A stretch of DNA of 64,000 nucleotides from Anaerolineales bacterium (GCA_020634615.1 JACKBI010000016.1:62001-126000), one strand, 5' to 3'. Shown: positions 29,901-36,439, numbered from the stretch's first letter. Notes: generated by a model not told the origin, from the letters alone. Made by a program: numbers and translations.

Positions 29901-31619
29901 GGCGGCACGACGGACATCCTCAACGTCGGCGGCAACGATCTTGGCATCGCGCCGCTGCCAATGAGCGCGGACTATGCAGTGACCGTCAGTGGACCAAACG
30001 ACGGCCAGCTGTGGCGCTACATCGATGGCAGCGGTTGGCAGTCCTACTCGTCTGGCGGCATGGTCTTTGCCCACGGCAGCAGCGGCGGCACTGAGATTCG
30101 CCTGCCGCGCGCGTTGGTCGGATCTGGACCGGTGATGATGGCCGCCATGGCCATCCAAAACCAGGGCGGGATGTGGAGCGCCTTCCCGACCAGCAACAGC
30201 TTGACCGCGGCCGCTACTTCCAGCTACACCTGGAACGACCTGGCAACCGCTCTGCCGCCCAACGCCGGACAGCCGGCCGCTCACCACGTGACGCTCGGCA
30301 TAGGGACGCTCCTGGGAAGCCCCAGCCTGGCAGGTCCTGACCTGGAACTGGGCTACCTGATTCAGGTCAGCAACCAGGACAACATGCCGCTGGCCGGGGC
30401 AACGATGACGCTGCAAGCGGGCGAGGGGATGGGCTTCCAGGAGGTCTTCGGCGCCGTCTGCCAGAGCTGCCCGCCCGGTGGCGCTCAATGGGTGGTCGAG
30501 CTGGCGGCTATCGCTGCCGGCCAATCGGAGACCGTGGAAGTGCGGGCGCAACTCGGACCGGACCTGAGCGGGCTGTACGAAACGACAACGACCGCGACGA
30601 TCAACCTGACGGACGGCAGCTCGCAGAGCGCCGCCTACACGACTGCGGTCGACTCGGAGCCGCCCAGTGTCACCATCGGCGGCGGAGACACGATCCGCTC
30701 AGGCGTGCAGACGATCCGCGGCTCGGCCCGCGATGCCGGCATCGGTGTGGACCAGGTGCGCTGGCGACTGGCAGGACAGACCGACTGGCAGGCTGCCGAC
30801 GGCACGCGCGCCTGGAACTTCCAGGTCGATGTGCCGCCATCGGGCACGCTGACCGTCGAGGTGCAGGCTATCGATACCTTCGGTCATCAGAGCGCGATTC
30901 AGTCGGTCGAGCTGCTGATCGACAATGTGCCGCCGGTCGTCGAGATGACGCCGCCGCTGGTGCTGGGAGGAGCGACCGCGCTGATCGACGGAATCGCCCA
31001 CGATCCGGAGCCGTTCGGCGGAGAAATCCAGTCGGTCGTGCTGCAAGTCAACGAAGACGGGCCAACACTCACAGTCAACGGGCCGTTCCCGGTGAACCCT
31101 GTCGGCAACCGAATGTGGCACATCCTGCAGAACTTGCCGGCGGTGGAGGGCGAGGAATTCCAGGTGCGCGCCTGGGCCATCGATGCCGCCGGCAACGTGG
31201 GTGAGCCAACGGACTGGCAGACGGTGATCGTCGACTCGCTGCCGCCTCGAACCATCATCGCCGCGCCGGAGAACGGCGACCTGGTCGGTCCGGGATTGAC
31301 GCTGGTCTGGGGCATCGCACAGGACGGCTGGGGCATCGATGAAGTCCAGGTCAGCGTGAACGGCGGCGTCTGGCAGACCGCGGCCATCGGTGACGACGCG
31401 CGCGCGCTGGTCAATGCCGCCGGCCGGCAGCCGGGAGTTCCAGAGAACGCGGTTCTCTGGGCGCTGATGGTCTCGCTGCCGGTGCAGCCAGGTCCCGTCG
31501 TCATCCAGGCAAGGTCAACGGACTGGGCAGGCAACGTCGAATCGCCGGCGCAGAAAGTGCGGGCCGGGAGCGCCGCCAGCCGGATCTGGCTGCCAATGAC
31601 GCCGATGAACACGAACTGA
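17910..31619 (+). CDS. Giant modular surface protein 3 (4,569 aa, intact)
   Basis: The start at 17910 is chosen because GAGG at 17900-17903 is 6 bp upstream; the ATG at 17898 has no site. Approximate modules by residue: signal peptide 6-30; LolA-like beta domain 35-260; two membrane helices 290-335; DxDxDG calcium-type repeats 397-510; mixed domain 520-950; about five membrane helices 960-1117; second DxDxDG block 1307-1433; DUF11/Ig-like 1450-1783; FG-GAP/VCBS repeats 1843-2580; right-handed beta-helix 2593-3427 with CxxC pairs; Ig-like 3530-3920; DOMON/CBM9-like 3930-4115; DUF11-like and Ig-like to 4540. The end is RIWLPMTPMNTN. Central membrane helices inside an otherwise secreted protein are unusual. 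It probably spans the envelope with large outside arms. Two copies of a dispersed palindromic repeat lie in frame at 26745 and 29159. A bidirectional terminator follows. Confidence 0.88.
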   Translation: MTPSHRRHRLSLLAALAILVAIALIATPLSADQPSDPLRAAFEKAQAGGHGSYAFRADVDQLFIPKPTVGNLGEQSQKVGLHLDGKVQLPGRADVQLWVQTQVNDMDPVRLLRDGDKTYLARGDALTPVEDPASMGTPDSNYLGFLMAAENQRELEPVQAGGEQFQRVAFDINGQRFAEYVRDVLTQQLAGKMPPGMSLAAPPQLAKMTGQGELWIDADGLPRRQIIDFALPDINEQYDGSAHMVIDYRDFGQIDSIGVAAPDGAGGWRLDQQQPAQLQLREETTRLSVQSISLLAAVMFVLALIAYRRRRTVYIAIAATLIAIFVVSPILQSQRIVRFDSARAEAAAERTTITSEDLGMVDDSQLAAQRVAETLQKAVSRSEPVKEPRALNNDGTPICGDGEIGLDSDGDGLGDYQETCYGTYYLEPDSDSDGITDTLEISGTVLADADGNPVTWTSNAIRADSNADGLTDYSEWPAPYGEAPSWDPDGDHIPNTWDSDNDGDGVYDGIDLSPYTVSDYMNSFSVNTTGGNYDGYEYIEVQLQPQNQDHLRYSTTYLDWPDDDLGQIMDLDGSTQDVQLAPVLQVYTNVSPQLADKYGISVVEATDTPFYDYVMYIPLQTVTDGGNVSAFYAKAAYTPDEVAGVQWQASLVWIVQAALDQYVNCANPDQPSATTCSIETQKLPVQTYNDTFRLTGLNVTKSQNVEMGIFGTPDSPNEDKSLFNLALGMAAAFLNNQHPDLQEVQQRFIDPSTPPAERWGVTTRVEVDYSVYPHSDEAWAETNSSKTFDFLNTWYQPTDNPSLLYAMQQDVGAFSMDSMAGQPMNSFTVSMDTIHVITQRAVKLNTYGFQSSQWVGLTINETLALMQERYPDMTDEDEFYVNFFYPLWQQGNTSIIAVDGEDIAGEEANDQAILEQLDSETTDTMGEFLEAIDDIGEVYQAIVKGEGAIGKLWELIRSSENAQSIGIVVGFFAAVAMLLTAVLAYALGGADLVIEIAQWFLSSLATVMTVYYAIEILRDLKKLGDLFKAIEYGKWGDTFLWAGFLLQAGAILYLFLAYAAGHSGITVSYAAAAAIVQLIMATLFFVLSLFNITFLFVALYTVIDFISNLFGYDITGAFTTWLTNTLYNVKYLVKIPPDVEIAAQQSAMATPNAGPVPGNQFILTAEYTGKIEADNGGSYDDLRKTSLSGEWSGSAEPGEATASALSNPNSCLMTNADNTCTQDLQVRYLLQEAKRNMALELLTINHFVFVIQGCPLIGKCSTEVDTSDYPEPNDADGIEKSTVTLYLDVLPATLDELWNWDQLNNPDIDGDGLPNTSDPDPNNWDHDGDTLSDAYEVQYQSTRGTLWNAWDSDGDGLGDWDETGIASNAGNPDTDNDGLLDGEEWLHEDQNGVWSGGWQVRLFETTTAFTISDPTTADSDTDGLLDSQERAGQSSPWATNVAPALLTVASPHVVGPGGRSGVFVKPGDPVSWLMTVFNDSNRIISSTITTCLPAALTNLTGGQLTGDVAAPLQIGACTGGAQYAWNFAPPTQLGLGLEVTATLTADVDAALTNSVAATISTTLPYSDTTLVRGDTITVDAEPPLATFSSPVNGAVLKGDSLVVGGTASDPTSWVTAVQVDLADGQGWQTPSGLGPWQATWMLPSDGVYTLQARATDYVGHQSNASQVSVTVDNTAPAASLALNNGDFIADIDPYETGGARVTLSGSASDNLSGLDRIQVSIDRKPWQQATLTTTGYPTQSDWTYLWRLPSDAGQGEHVISVRAWDRAGNVSESSNTTVVLDLLPPGDMLSNLPDVLGNVTSFALEGHSDDIMNVPLPARPETLAGSGLDAYDSATIWLEPPSPLVDDAMTVAWLGDVNGDSRADLAVGLPAANDGAGKVVIIYGAGGGWPVIPDATALSDSPSGYVGAADAGIGSVIAPAGDVNGDGLSDMLIGDPANERVFLVFGQATPNGSALSLDDEYVSNWLILTTSDNLVLGSYAAAAGDVDGDGFDDVLIGGLNASGAGKAYLLAGQATSWNATTDLATMALASYPLPGSGAPATGVGDVNSDGYDDFAISDPANSLGNGRVVSLYFGAMTPPTAAGATVTANSSAAVGAQITALGDVNGDTLPDFGFSNGPQPRVVYGRSNGWTTGMTPDVTFGGSTAFDGFIAAPGDVNVDGLNDVLLGSSAGGGTAYLFHGSSSLASNQPVQAQIANVAAAASAPYAAGADLNCDLSSDLLLVPVAVSNDAELAAAIGPAPAPRPLASLPGFGRVSQRQLAGRAQAEVAAAGTPAIAFRAVSNTVSDWATASAFTGDFDGDGKADVAGWDASLSAWRLWHSDGYNMALTFSEYTHNLPAALGSNTARLLGDFDGDGLDDIGYWDGASWQFLRAAGASGSSFSFTAVTSNLGAVTGGNTSQILATDFDGDGRTDLLAWNGSLWESYISQAAGSAFDFNTVSNPLGGLAGGNAAALIAGDFDGDGLSDLAARNQANTGWIVLRSSGLAGGALGFDQLASSLSPDVTSAAADRSADFNGDGKTDVLAVVDGEAEAWLGKGLNTSMPFQAVANNVLQFSGQLLADGLTGDFDGDGKDDYASPDAAGTGWVFQLGGESAVRVVDDDYCATCANDGLTWGVDAFADLQPALDAAWFADTIYVQPGTYSGAVVHAGRDMVTIQGTDADAVFIDGGGSTGLLVFPPSDQTVIYPDIRGVTLRNLTISNVSTGVQINYGGDPASATLSDGDNIRLRNLLVYLDRTNSAAVQVLQSAVSLRHLTLVSNAPGAHLIVSQPGLLSSNAIYLQDNLFVALPNTAPLPAWWSDANGNAGPTLNSHSGFASVNGQAGDWSVAPAGNPATLMTRDEAAFLDWSQQVFRLGADSAAHGLASDGGDLGYYTYRAPVTVNPSFCADCDNDGLTLGVDAFTTIGDGIASGAQQVLIDPGVYRERVALVNGVSLFGSGAGLTVLAPPGPSTSSGHAPISGQALVSAENTRLAGLALMTVAGEGSSAGLAVDGQGSLTVERAIIRNTTTAISVTGSSALATLVNDTLVNNGDGVAAADCGSIDMRNSILAFNQETALSMETCATTALHTYNLYWRNGHDFAIDGSFVDQPGPGEIFADPRFTDADNKDFRPLADSPVVDAGDPSDPAPPGSGGRIDLGYAQAAEASVYASKDYCEQCLNDGLAWQVTAFDTIQDAVDNVPGIAGLWTVGVAGGSEAQPAVYHEHVLLPSGVRLVGESADTTVIDADDSGSPLTLDNVANVEVRGFTITNGGEDPGDAGIAVTGSSNQITITRNILGGISPDDPSLAGNGNAGVLFAGGATGSILFNTIVANYGSGVVVADPASWLDVRYNIVAFNDAGLDNSSSGQIFSDYNLLYNTDPGWCTTCQNYTGSVSQGAHDIASQNPAFAGSDPGDGNYRLTTVSPALDAVPSALAGDVPPGGGDNADMGYSELLALPVTLLLGKEGNSCALGNSGMAAVAVGVSYVTDPSLPVNETPPATWITPTLATPGDTGSYWSADIPFSQGSGLYRVYTRPVDQAGNRSDDARDWFRQSVTVVNEPPEVTLIQPSRHLTITAAAVQLLAAVTSTLDSPQVVFLVDSAPVSATLTLNGLYGAAVPLVNGLHTVRAQASDSVGNTTVTDQTGVLVITTADQATLTEPAPGGAIASASVNLAGYVHFQGTSGSGQVEVLVDGISQGMATVADPAALLTTWNKTVTLSGEGDHTLTLHASRTSGSSTGSDVNATLVLDTIAPELSIDPVSGVINHNTTFTGEASDPSTGSGQGSGLAGVDVSLNGGHSWQPAELASDGSWSYTWQPPAEQDYAAFPMWARATDLAGNVTVASLAPAVDNLPPGGLSPITFSPDEGSYVDGTATLQITWSTVTDGSGEASVLVGVDQISTTVPSQVASGNSYSASLSNAGTWYAHVMTKDSAGNTWLRHFGPWTVSGSTGESLPLQSIIVDGLVDVQHGEWITTTERLDDDTRPAGQTQELYVVWDDSYFYTAWQGALWALDGTLVMYLDVQSGGTTDILNVGGNDLGIAPLPMSADYAVTVSGPNDGQLWRYIDGSGWQSYSSGGMVFAHGSSGGTEIRLPRALVGSGPVMMAAMAIQNQGGMWSAFPTSNSLTAAATSSYTWNDLATALPPNAGQPAAHHVTLGIGTLLGSPSLAGPDLELGYLIQVSNQDNMPLAGATMTLQAGEGMGFQEVFGAVCQSCPPGGAQWVVELAAIAAGQSETVEVRAQLGPDLSGLYETTTTATINLTDGSSQSAAYTTAVDSEPPSVTIGGGDTIRSGVQTIRGSARDAGIGVDQVRWRLAGQTDWQAADGTRAWNFQVDVPPSGTLTVEVQAIDTFGHQSAIQSVELLIDNVPPVVEMTPPLVLGGATALIDGIAHDPEPFGGEIQSVVLQVNEDGPTLTVNGPFPVNPVGNRMWHILQNLPAVEGEEFQVRAWAIDAAGNVGEPTDWQTVIVDSLPPRTIIAAPENGDLVGPGLTLVWGIAQDGWGIDEVQVSVNGGVWQTAAIGDDARALVNAAGRQPGVPENAVLWALMVSLPVQPGPVVIQARSTDWAGNVESPAQKVRAGSAASRIWLPMTPMNTN
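26745..26787. repeat. Dispersed palindromic repeat inserted in frame in giant gene 3
   Basis: GGCCCTTCGACAAGCTCAGG with a second CTCAGGGCAGG is a widespread intergenic repeat. Here it encodes PGPSTSSGHAPISGQA at about residue 2946, where the paralogue at about 12840 has only PDPDGGF. It therefore looks like an insertion that kept the frame. Confidence 0.75.
29159..29182. repeat. Second in-frame copy of the CCCTTCGAC..TCAGG repeat
   Basis: CCCTTCGACGGGTTCAGGACAGGG encodes PSTGSGQG at about residue 3750. The paralogous position near 15250 lacks this peptide. It is a short degenerate member of the family at 26745. Confidence 0.55.
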
Positions 31620-31641
31620 GGGCGACGAACATCTGACCCCC

Positions 31642-31689
31642 GCAAAGCAAAGACCCCTTCGGCGCTCGCCGAAGGGGTCTTTGCTTTGC
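31642..31689. terminator. Bidirectional intrinsic terminator
   Basis: A perfect palindrome has 23-nt arms (GCAAAGCAAAGACCCC... and its complement) and a 2-base centre. The stem is A-rich on one flank and T-rich on the other, so it can end transcription from both the giant gene on + and the CHAT gene on -. It lies 22 bp after the stop of the giant gene. Confidence 0.85.
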
Positions 31690-31753
31690 TCGTTGAACCG
31701 AGCAGCCGCAGTTTGGCAGGTTGGGGCTGGCTAGCGACGCCGTAGACGCGTCC

Positions 31754-32104
31754 CTAAAGTTTGGCAAACGAAACCGTCGCCGGGTCGCTGTTGGGCGCCA
31801 GCAACTGCGGCACATCCTCGTCTTTCAGGCCGTCAAGATCAATGCGGTTTCGCCCCAGATCGAACGCCGTCCTGACGCTACGCCCGTAGGCCAAGGCCTC
31901 GTAGAACGAGGACGCGAAGGCACGCGCGTCTTTATCGCCAATCTCGGCCGACATGCCAACCACACAATCGATGTGCTGCGACAATGCCTCGGCCTGCGGC
32001 AGCGAAAAGCAGGCGTTGAGCACCATGCAGCGGATGTTGTCCTTGAGAATGACAAAGACGTTGGCCAACGCCTGGCGGCGGGACGGCATAGGCCCGCCCG
32101 GCAT
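31754..32104 (-). CDS. C-terminal fragment of the CHAT protein (catalytic Cys part)
   Basis: This frame carries RQALANVFVILKDN and the CHAT cysteine strand MVLNACFS, then GMSAEIGDKDARAFASSFYEAL, typical of the region after the catalytic cysteine. The apparent start at 32104 is an accident of the frame change. It is listed as a broken part of 31754-32841, not as a separate gene. Confidence 0.5.
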   Translation of the reverse strand: MPGGPMPSRRQALANVFVILKDNIRCMVLNACFSLPQAEALSQHIDCVVGMSAEIGDKDARAFASSFYEALAYGRSVRTAFDLGRNRIDLDGLKDEDVPQLLAPNSDPATVSFAKL

Positions 32105-32841
32105 CGTCTTGAAATATGATCTGTCCGGCCGTCGAGCCGTGCCCGCTGAAATGCACGATGTGCGGCTGGTAGCGCAGCAGCAGGCCCTTGCAGATCGCCG
32201 ACACGCACCGCGTGCGCCTGCTCCAGGTCGAACGCGTCGCGATAGCGCGCCAGTTGCAGCGACTGATCGATAGCACGTACCTCATCGCCCAGACGCAATC
32301 GTGCTGTGTCGGTAGGGTTGGCCGCCAGGAAGAGGATCTTGATCTTCGGCGCAGCGGCCGGTCGCGCCGGCGCGGCCGGGGGTACGCCGCTGGTCACCGA
32401 CACACCCTGGATGACAAAATCGCCCGCCACGTTGATCCCCGACGCGCTGACGCCGGTTGCCGTCCCCGCCGCCTGGACCTTGATGTCAGCCAGCCGTAGC
32501 GACCCGGCCTGGATGTCCTTCAGGTCGACGCCGATGGTGCGCGCGCTTTCAGGTGCGTGCTGCGCGACCGCGTCCAGCAGGGCCTGCGCCAGCTTCTGAA
32601 TATCCGGGTCGTCGGCTGCGCCAGTGGACGCCAGTTGTTTGCCGGCGAACGCCTGCAAATCCTCCGACGACGGGTCTGTCTCCAGGATATCGACGCCCGC
32701 GCTGGCCTTGACGTACTTGCTCTTGATGAGGTTTTTCAAGCCGGCGTAGGCGTCCTTGACCGCCTGAGCCGCTGTGTCGGTCAGGCCGGCAGCCGCGCCG
32801 GCCGCCAGAGCTGTCACGATGATGGTGCTGATGGGTTCCAT
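31825..32841 (-). CDS. N-terminal fragment of the CHAT protein
   Basis: The open frame runs from the ATG at 32841. About the first 215 residues (to RVGDLQG) are genuine: a helical domain, the GVDLKDIQAG strand segment and the first CHAT strands. Everything after about 32195 is an out-of-frame tail rich in Arg and Ala, without homology to CHAT. If the reading is right, the cell makes a truncated adaptor without protease residues. Confidence 0.55.
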   Translation of the reverse strand: MEPISTIIVTALAAGAAAGLTDTAAQAVKDAYAGLKNLIKSKYVKASAGVDILETDPSSEDLQAFAGKQLASTGAADDPDIQKLAQALLDAVAQHAPESARTIGVDLKDIQAGSLRLADIKVQAAGTATGVSASGINVAGDFVIQGVSVTSGVPPAAPARPAAAPKIKILFLAANPTDTARLRLGDEVRAIDQSLQLARYRDAFDLEQAHAVRVGDLQGPAAALPAAHRAFQRARLDGRTDHISRRCRAGLCRPAARRWPTSLSFSRTTSAAWCSTPAFRCRRPRHCRSTSIVWLACRPRLAIKTRVPSRPRSTRPWPTGVASGRRSIWGETALILTA

Positions 32842-32873
32842 GGATATTGCCTCCGTTCGGAATCTGGATGACG

Positions 32874-35800
32874 CTATGCCGGGAGGCGAGGCCGGATGGT
32901 CAGCTCGCTCTCCGGACCGGTGACGACTACCGGCGGCCGCCTGGCCAGCACCGCGTCCAGCGCGTCGGCCAGTTGATCGTCCGCGGGCGGCTCCCATTTA
33001 CCCTGCGCCAGCACCAGCCGGGTCAGCACGGCATCCAGCGCCGTCGGACTGCGCACGGCGTAGGGAACCAGCGCGCGCAGCCAGGGCAGCGGCTGCACCG
33101 GTTCGACGCCGCTGTCGGCGACGACCAGTATCTCGGCGGACAGACGCGCGGCCAGGTGTGGCACGAAGCCGGGATCAGGAATCGCCACCTCGTCGTCGTC
33201 ATGCAATGGCCGCTCGCCGCCGTTGAGGCGCAACAGGTCATCGATGGTCCGCTGGTAGAGCTGCGCCAGGGCGCCGAAGGTGCTGGCATTCATCGCCCAG
33301 TCGGGCAGCGTCAGCGCGTCGTCGCGCCGGCCGGGGTAGTCGTGGCAGACCCGGTGCAGGCCGGCGAATTCGGGCAGCCAGGCCGCGTCCGGCAGACGTT
33401 GGTAGCGTGCGCGCACCGGGAACGTCGGCCACCAGTAGTGCCGCATCGCGTTGACACGCGCCGTCATACGCGCGCAGAAACTGGGATCCTGGATGTTGTG
33501 CGCGGCCCGCTGCGCCCATTCCAGCGCCTCCTCGATGCCGGCCTGATTGGCCGGCTGGCAGACGCGGATCGCCTCGGCCAGGGCCAGACAGGCCGGCGCT
33601 TGAAAGCCGGCAAAGCCGGAATCGGCCAGACCCAGCGCGTCCTGCAACACCTGCCCGGCCAGCCCCTGCTCGCCCAGCAGCCAGCCGACCGCCTGCGCGT
33701 TGGCCGTCATCAGCCGCTTGTGACGCGCCCAGGTATCGCTGCCCTCCCGCTCCCGCCCCGGTTTGAGCGAGGCAACCTCGTTGATCAGCCGCGACGCCTG
33801 GTGGGTCAACAGCTGGCGCGCCGCGTCGTCGCCGCGCAGCGCCCGCAGTGCAGTCGTCGCGGCCGCCAGCCCTTCCTCGAATTCCACGCTAGGACCGCCC
33901 AACGCCGCGCTGATGATCTTTGTCACAGCCTGCTGCACCCAGCCGCTGCCGGTGTTGTCGGGATATTGCAGCACGTAGCCCAGCAACAACCACAGGCTGC
34001 TGTAGCGATACTCAGGGTAGTTGTAGGTGCTGTAAACGCTGAGATACTGCTCCAGCGCCGCCATACCCTCGACCGGATGCTGGGCCGCGTACGTGACCAG
34101 ATACGGCCCGTCCAGCTCCGCCAGGTAGCGAGTCGTGCTGCGGCTTTCGCCGCCGTCGCCGCTGCCGGTGCCCGCCGCGCCGCCATGGTAGACGCCCTGT
34201 CCCGGCCCGGTGCCCTGATAGATACCCAACGTTCCACCGCCAGCCGGCTGTCTGCGCGGCCGGTCAGGGTCTTCCACATCGGGGTCGAGGCCGCGGCGGA
34301 TGAGCAGATCGCGGTCGTAGGGTAGCCCGCCGACCCGCTTCACCAGTTGCTCGATCAGCAAGCCGTCAGCCTCGTGCGGCGGAATCATAAGTGGGAAGTC
34401 AGGCACAGGCACGCCCGGCCACAGACTGGCCCGCACCCACTGAGACATGAAGTGCAGCGCCTCGTCGAGCCCGATTGCGGCCGACACCTCGTCGCATAGG
34501 GCGCGCGCCCCGGCCTGCGAGCTGGCCGGCGCCAGCCAGGCCACCAGAAGCAGCAGCGCCTGCCGCCAGTGGTCGTCGATGTCGAACAGCTCGCTGCGCC
34601 GTTTGGCCGCCGCCAAATCGCCGGCGCGCGCCAGTTGCAGCACCGGTTCGGCGCGCTGATGCTCGCGCCGGAACTGCACCAGCGCGTCGGCGCTGCGCAC
34701 GAGCAGCGCAATACCCAGCGGATCGTCGTCGGCCACAGCCGCGTCCAGCGCCTGTTCCAGTGCATCCTCCAGCGCCGGCAGGTCGTGCAGCGCCTGCTCG
34801 TGCTCCGCCTGCCAGCCAGGGTCGGCCACCAGCGCCACCAATTCCGCGGCCAGCTCGTGGCGCGCCGGCTGCGCGCTGGTCTGAGCGGCGCGGGCGCGGT
34901 GATAGGCCAGCCAGCGCCAGGCGTAGGCGTTGGCCGCGGATGGCCGGTCCGTCCAGCGCGCCGCCAGCCGCCCGTGCAGCTCGGCCCGGTCAGGCAGCGA
35001 TGCGTAGAGATAGCTGCGCAGCACGTCGTGCAGCCGCAGCGTGGCGCTCTTGCCGTCGTAGTCCAGCAGGGAAAGCGGCTCCAGTTGGCGGGTCGCCAGA
35101 TCGCTGGCCCCGTCGTAGTCCAGCCCGGCGGTGAGCTGCCAGAGCTGCGCCGCCTGGATCAGCGGGATCGGCACGTCCTGAGGAAAGATGGCCAGCTCGG
35201 CGCAGCGGCGGCGCTCGTCAGCCGTCAGCAGATCGAGGCTGGCCTCCACGGTGCTGGCAACCGCCTGGTCGCGCTGGCCGCCGGCGTCGCGCGGATCGAA
35301 GGCGACCACCCCCTTGCGCGCCAGGTCGTTGGCGGCGTCGTCCAGCGCCTGGGCCGGCGCGATGCCCTGCTGGTCGATGCGATAGACCAGCGTGCGGTTT
35401 ACCAGGCTCAGCAGCACCGGCCAGTAGCCGAGACGAGCCGCCAGCGCGTCGATCCGTGCGCCGTGCTGGGGCGGCAGACCGGCGCCCAGCAGCGCGCGGG
35501 CGTTCTCCACGCCCATGCTGCGCAGCTCCAGCAACTGCGCGCCGGCCGGCAGCAGGAACGGGTTACGGGTCGTGATCAGGCGCGCGCAGCCGGTGCTGGC
35601 CTGCAACAGGTCGCGCACATGGGCCGCGTTCCAGACGTCGTCCACCACCAGCAGCACCTGGCGACCGGCCAGCGCAGCCCGCAACTGGTCGCGCGCCCCG
35701 TTGATGGTCGCGCAGCCGTTGCAGCCGCCGGTTAGCGCGCTGACCAGATCGGCCATGGCAGCGCGCGGATCGGGCGGGGTCTTGCCCACCTCGACCCACA

Positions 35801-36416
35801 GGATGCCGTCCGCGCAGGCCGCGCGCAGCTCGGGGTCGGCGCAAACCAGCCGCGCCAGGATCGTCTTGCCCGACCCGCCGAAGCCGTGCAGGCCGACGGT
35901 GTTGGACAACAAGTGCTTGTCCCCGTCCAGCAGGTAGCCCTTGATCCTGGTCAGTTCGTCGGGCCGGGCGACGTGGTCGGGGCCGGGCGCGGGCGACTGG
36001 AAGGGGGGAGGCGGCGGCGCGGCCGCGGGCGCGCCGACCTGGTAGGTGACGTGGTAGGTGGTGATGTCGTGGATGTGGATGTCGCCGGCGGCGATGACGT
36101 TGTCCAGATCAACGCCGATGACCCCGGCCGCGGCCGGCGCGCTGGTCTGGACGCTTTTCAGGAGCGCCAGCGCCGCCTCCAGCAGATGCACGTCGTTTGC
36201 CGCGCCGGCGGCGTCCAGTTGTTTGCGCAGGTAGGCCTGCAATTCCTTCGAGCCGGGATCGGCGGCCAGCACGGCGACGTTGACCGCGGGGTAGCCGGCC
36301 GCCAGGCGCGCCAAAAGCGCGGCGTACGCGTCGCGAAACGCGGGAGCAGCGCCGCCGGCCGCGCTGGCAGCCGGCGCGGCTGCCAGCGCCGTGACGATCA
36401 TAGAGATGGTGTCCAT
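32874..36416 (-). CDS. NB-ARC STAND NTPase with N-terminal adaptor domain and C-terminal helical region (1,180 aa)
   Basis: The ATG at 36416 follows GGAGG about 9-10 bp upstream; the longer open frame upstream only translates REP repeats. Residues 1-95 form a helical adaptor-like domain related to that of the adjacent CHAT protein. Residues 99-118 have the GVDLDNVIAAGDIHI motif. A proline-rich linker leads to NB-ARC: Walker A GFGGSGKT 178-185 (K184), Walker B LLVVDD 255-260, sensor LITTRN 280-285, and an MHD-like LRLHDVL after the winged helix. The last 650 or so residues are alpha-helical with a Gly-rich insert (about 790-830) and probably form a sensor or repeat scaffold. Expected behaviour is nucleotide-switch oligomerisation on sensing a signal. 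It most likely controls the CHAT protease encoded 32 bp downstream. The trigger is unknown. Confidence 0.85.
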   Translation of the reverse strand: MDTISMIVTALAAAPAASAAGGAAPAFRDAYAALLARLAAGYPAVNVAVLAADPGSKELQAYLRKQLDAAGAANDVHLLEAALALLKSVQTSAPAAAGVIGVDLDNVIAAGDIHIHDITTYHVTYQVGAPAAAPPPPPFQSPAPGPDHVARPDELTRIKGYLLDGDKHLLSNTVGLHGFGGSGKTILARLVCADPELRAACADGILWVEVGKTPPDPRAAMADLVSALTGGCNGCATINGARDQLRAALAGRQVLLVVDDVWNAAHVRDLLQASTGCARLITTRNPFLLPAGAQLLELRSMGVENARALLGAGLPPQHGARIDALAARLGYWPVLLSLVNRTLVYRIDQQGIAPAQALDDAANDLARKGVVAFDPRDAGGQRDQAVASTVEASLDLLTADERRRCAELAIFPQDVPIPLIQAAQLWQLTAGLDYDGASDLATRQLEPLSLLDYDGKSATLRLHDVLRSYLYASLPDRAELHGRLAARWTDRPSAANAYAWRWLAYHRARAAQTSAQPARHELAAELVALVADPGWQAEHEQALHDLPALEDALEQALDAAVADDDPLGIALLVRSADALVQFRREHQRAEPVLQLARAGDLAAAKRRSELFDIDDHWRQALLLLVAWLAPASSQAGARALCDEVSAAIGLDEALHFMSQWVRASLWPGVPVPDFPLMIPPHEADGLLIEQLVKRVGGLPYDRDLLIRRGLDPDVEDPDRPRRQPAGGGTLGIYQGTGPGQGVYHGGAAGTGSGDGGESRSTTRYLAELDGPYLVTYAAQHPVEGMAALEQYLSVYSTYNYPEYRYSSLWLLLGYVLQYPDNTGSGWVQQAVTKIISAALGGPSVEFEEGLAAATTALRALRGDDAARQLLTHQASRLINEVASLKPGREREGSDTWARHKRLMTANAQAVGWLLGEQGLAGQVLQDALGLADSGFAGFQAPACLALAEAIRVCQPANQAGIEEALEWAQRAAHNIQDPSFCARMTARVNAMRHYWWPTFPVRARYQRLPDAAWLPEFAGLHRVCHDYPGRRDDALTLPDWAMNASTFGALAQLYQRTIDDLLRLNGGERPLHDDDEVAIPDPGFVPHLAARLSAEILVVADSGVEPVQPLPWLRALVPYAVRSPTALDAVLTRLVLAQGKWEPPADDQLADALDAVLARRPPVVVTGPESELTIRPRLPA

Positions 36417-36439
36417 GCCGTGGCTCCTCCAATCCACCA

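Larger units (their letters stand above)
31754..32841 (-). pseudogene. CHAT-domain cysteine protease, frame interrupted twice
   Basis: The ATG at 32841 has GGAGG 8 bp upstream and lies 32 bp after the NB-ARC gene, so the pair is an operon. The N-terminus (about 140 residues) is an alpha-helical adaptor-like domain like that of the NB-ARC protein. It is followed by a GVDLKDIQAGSLRLADI-type segment. The CHAT domain starts near KIKILFLAANPT. The catalytic His is in HFSGHG and the catalytic Cys in LNACFS, but these two lie in different frames from the N-terminus. An extra base near 32195 (GGGCCTG) moves the frame, and a second shift occurs near 32100. Reassembled length is about 360 aa, normal for a small CHAT protein. 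It is broken as written, unless the shifts are sequence errors. Confidence 0.75.
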
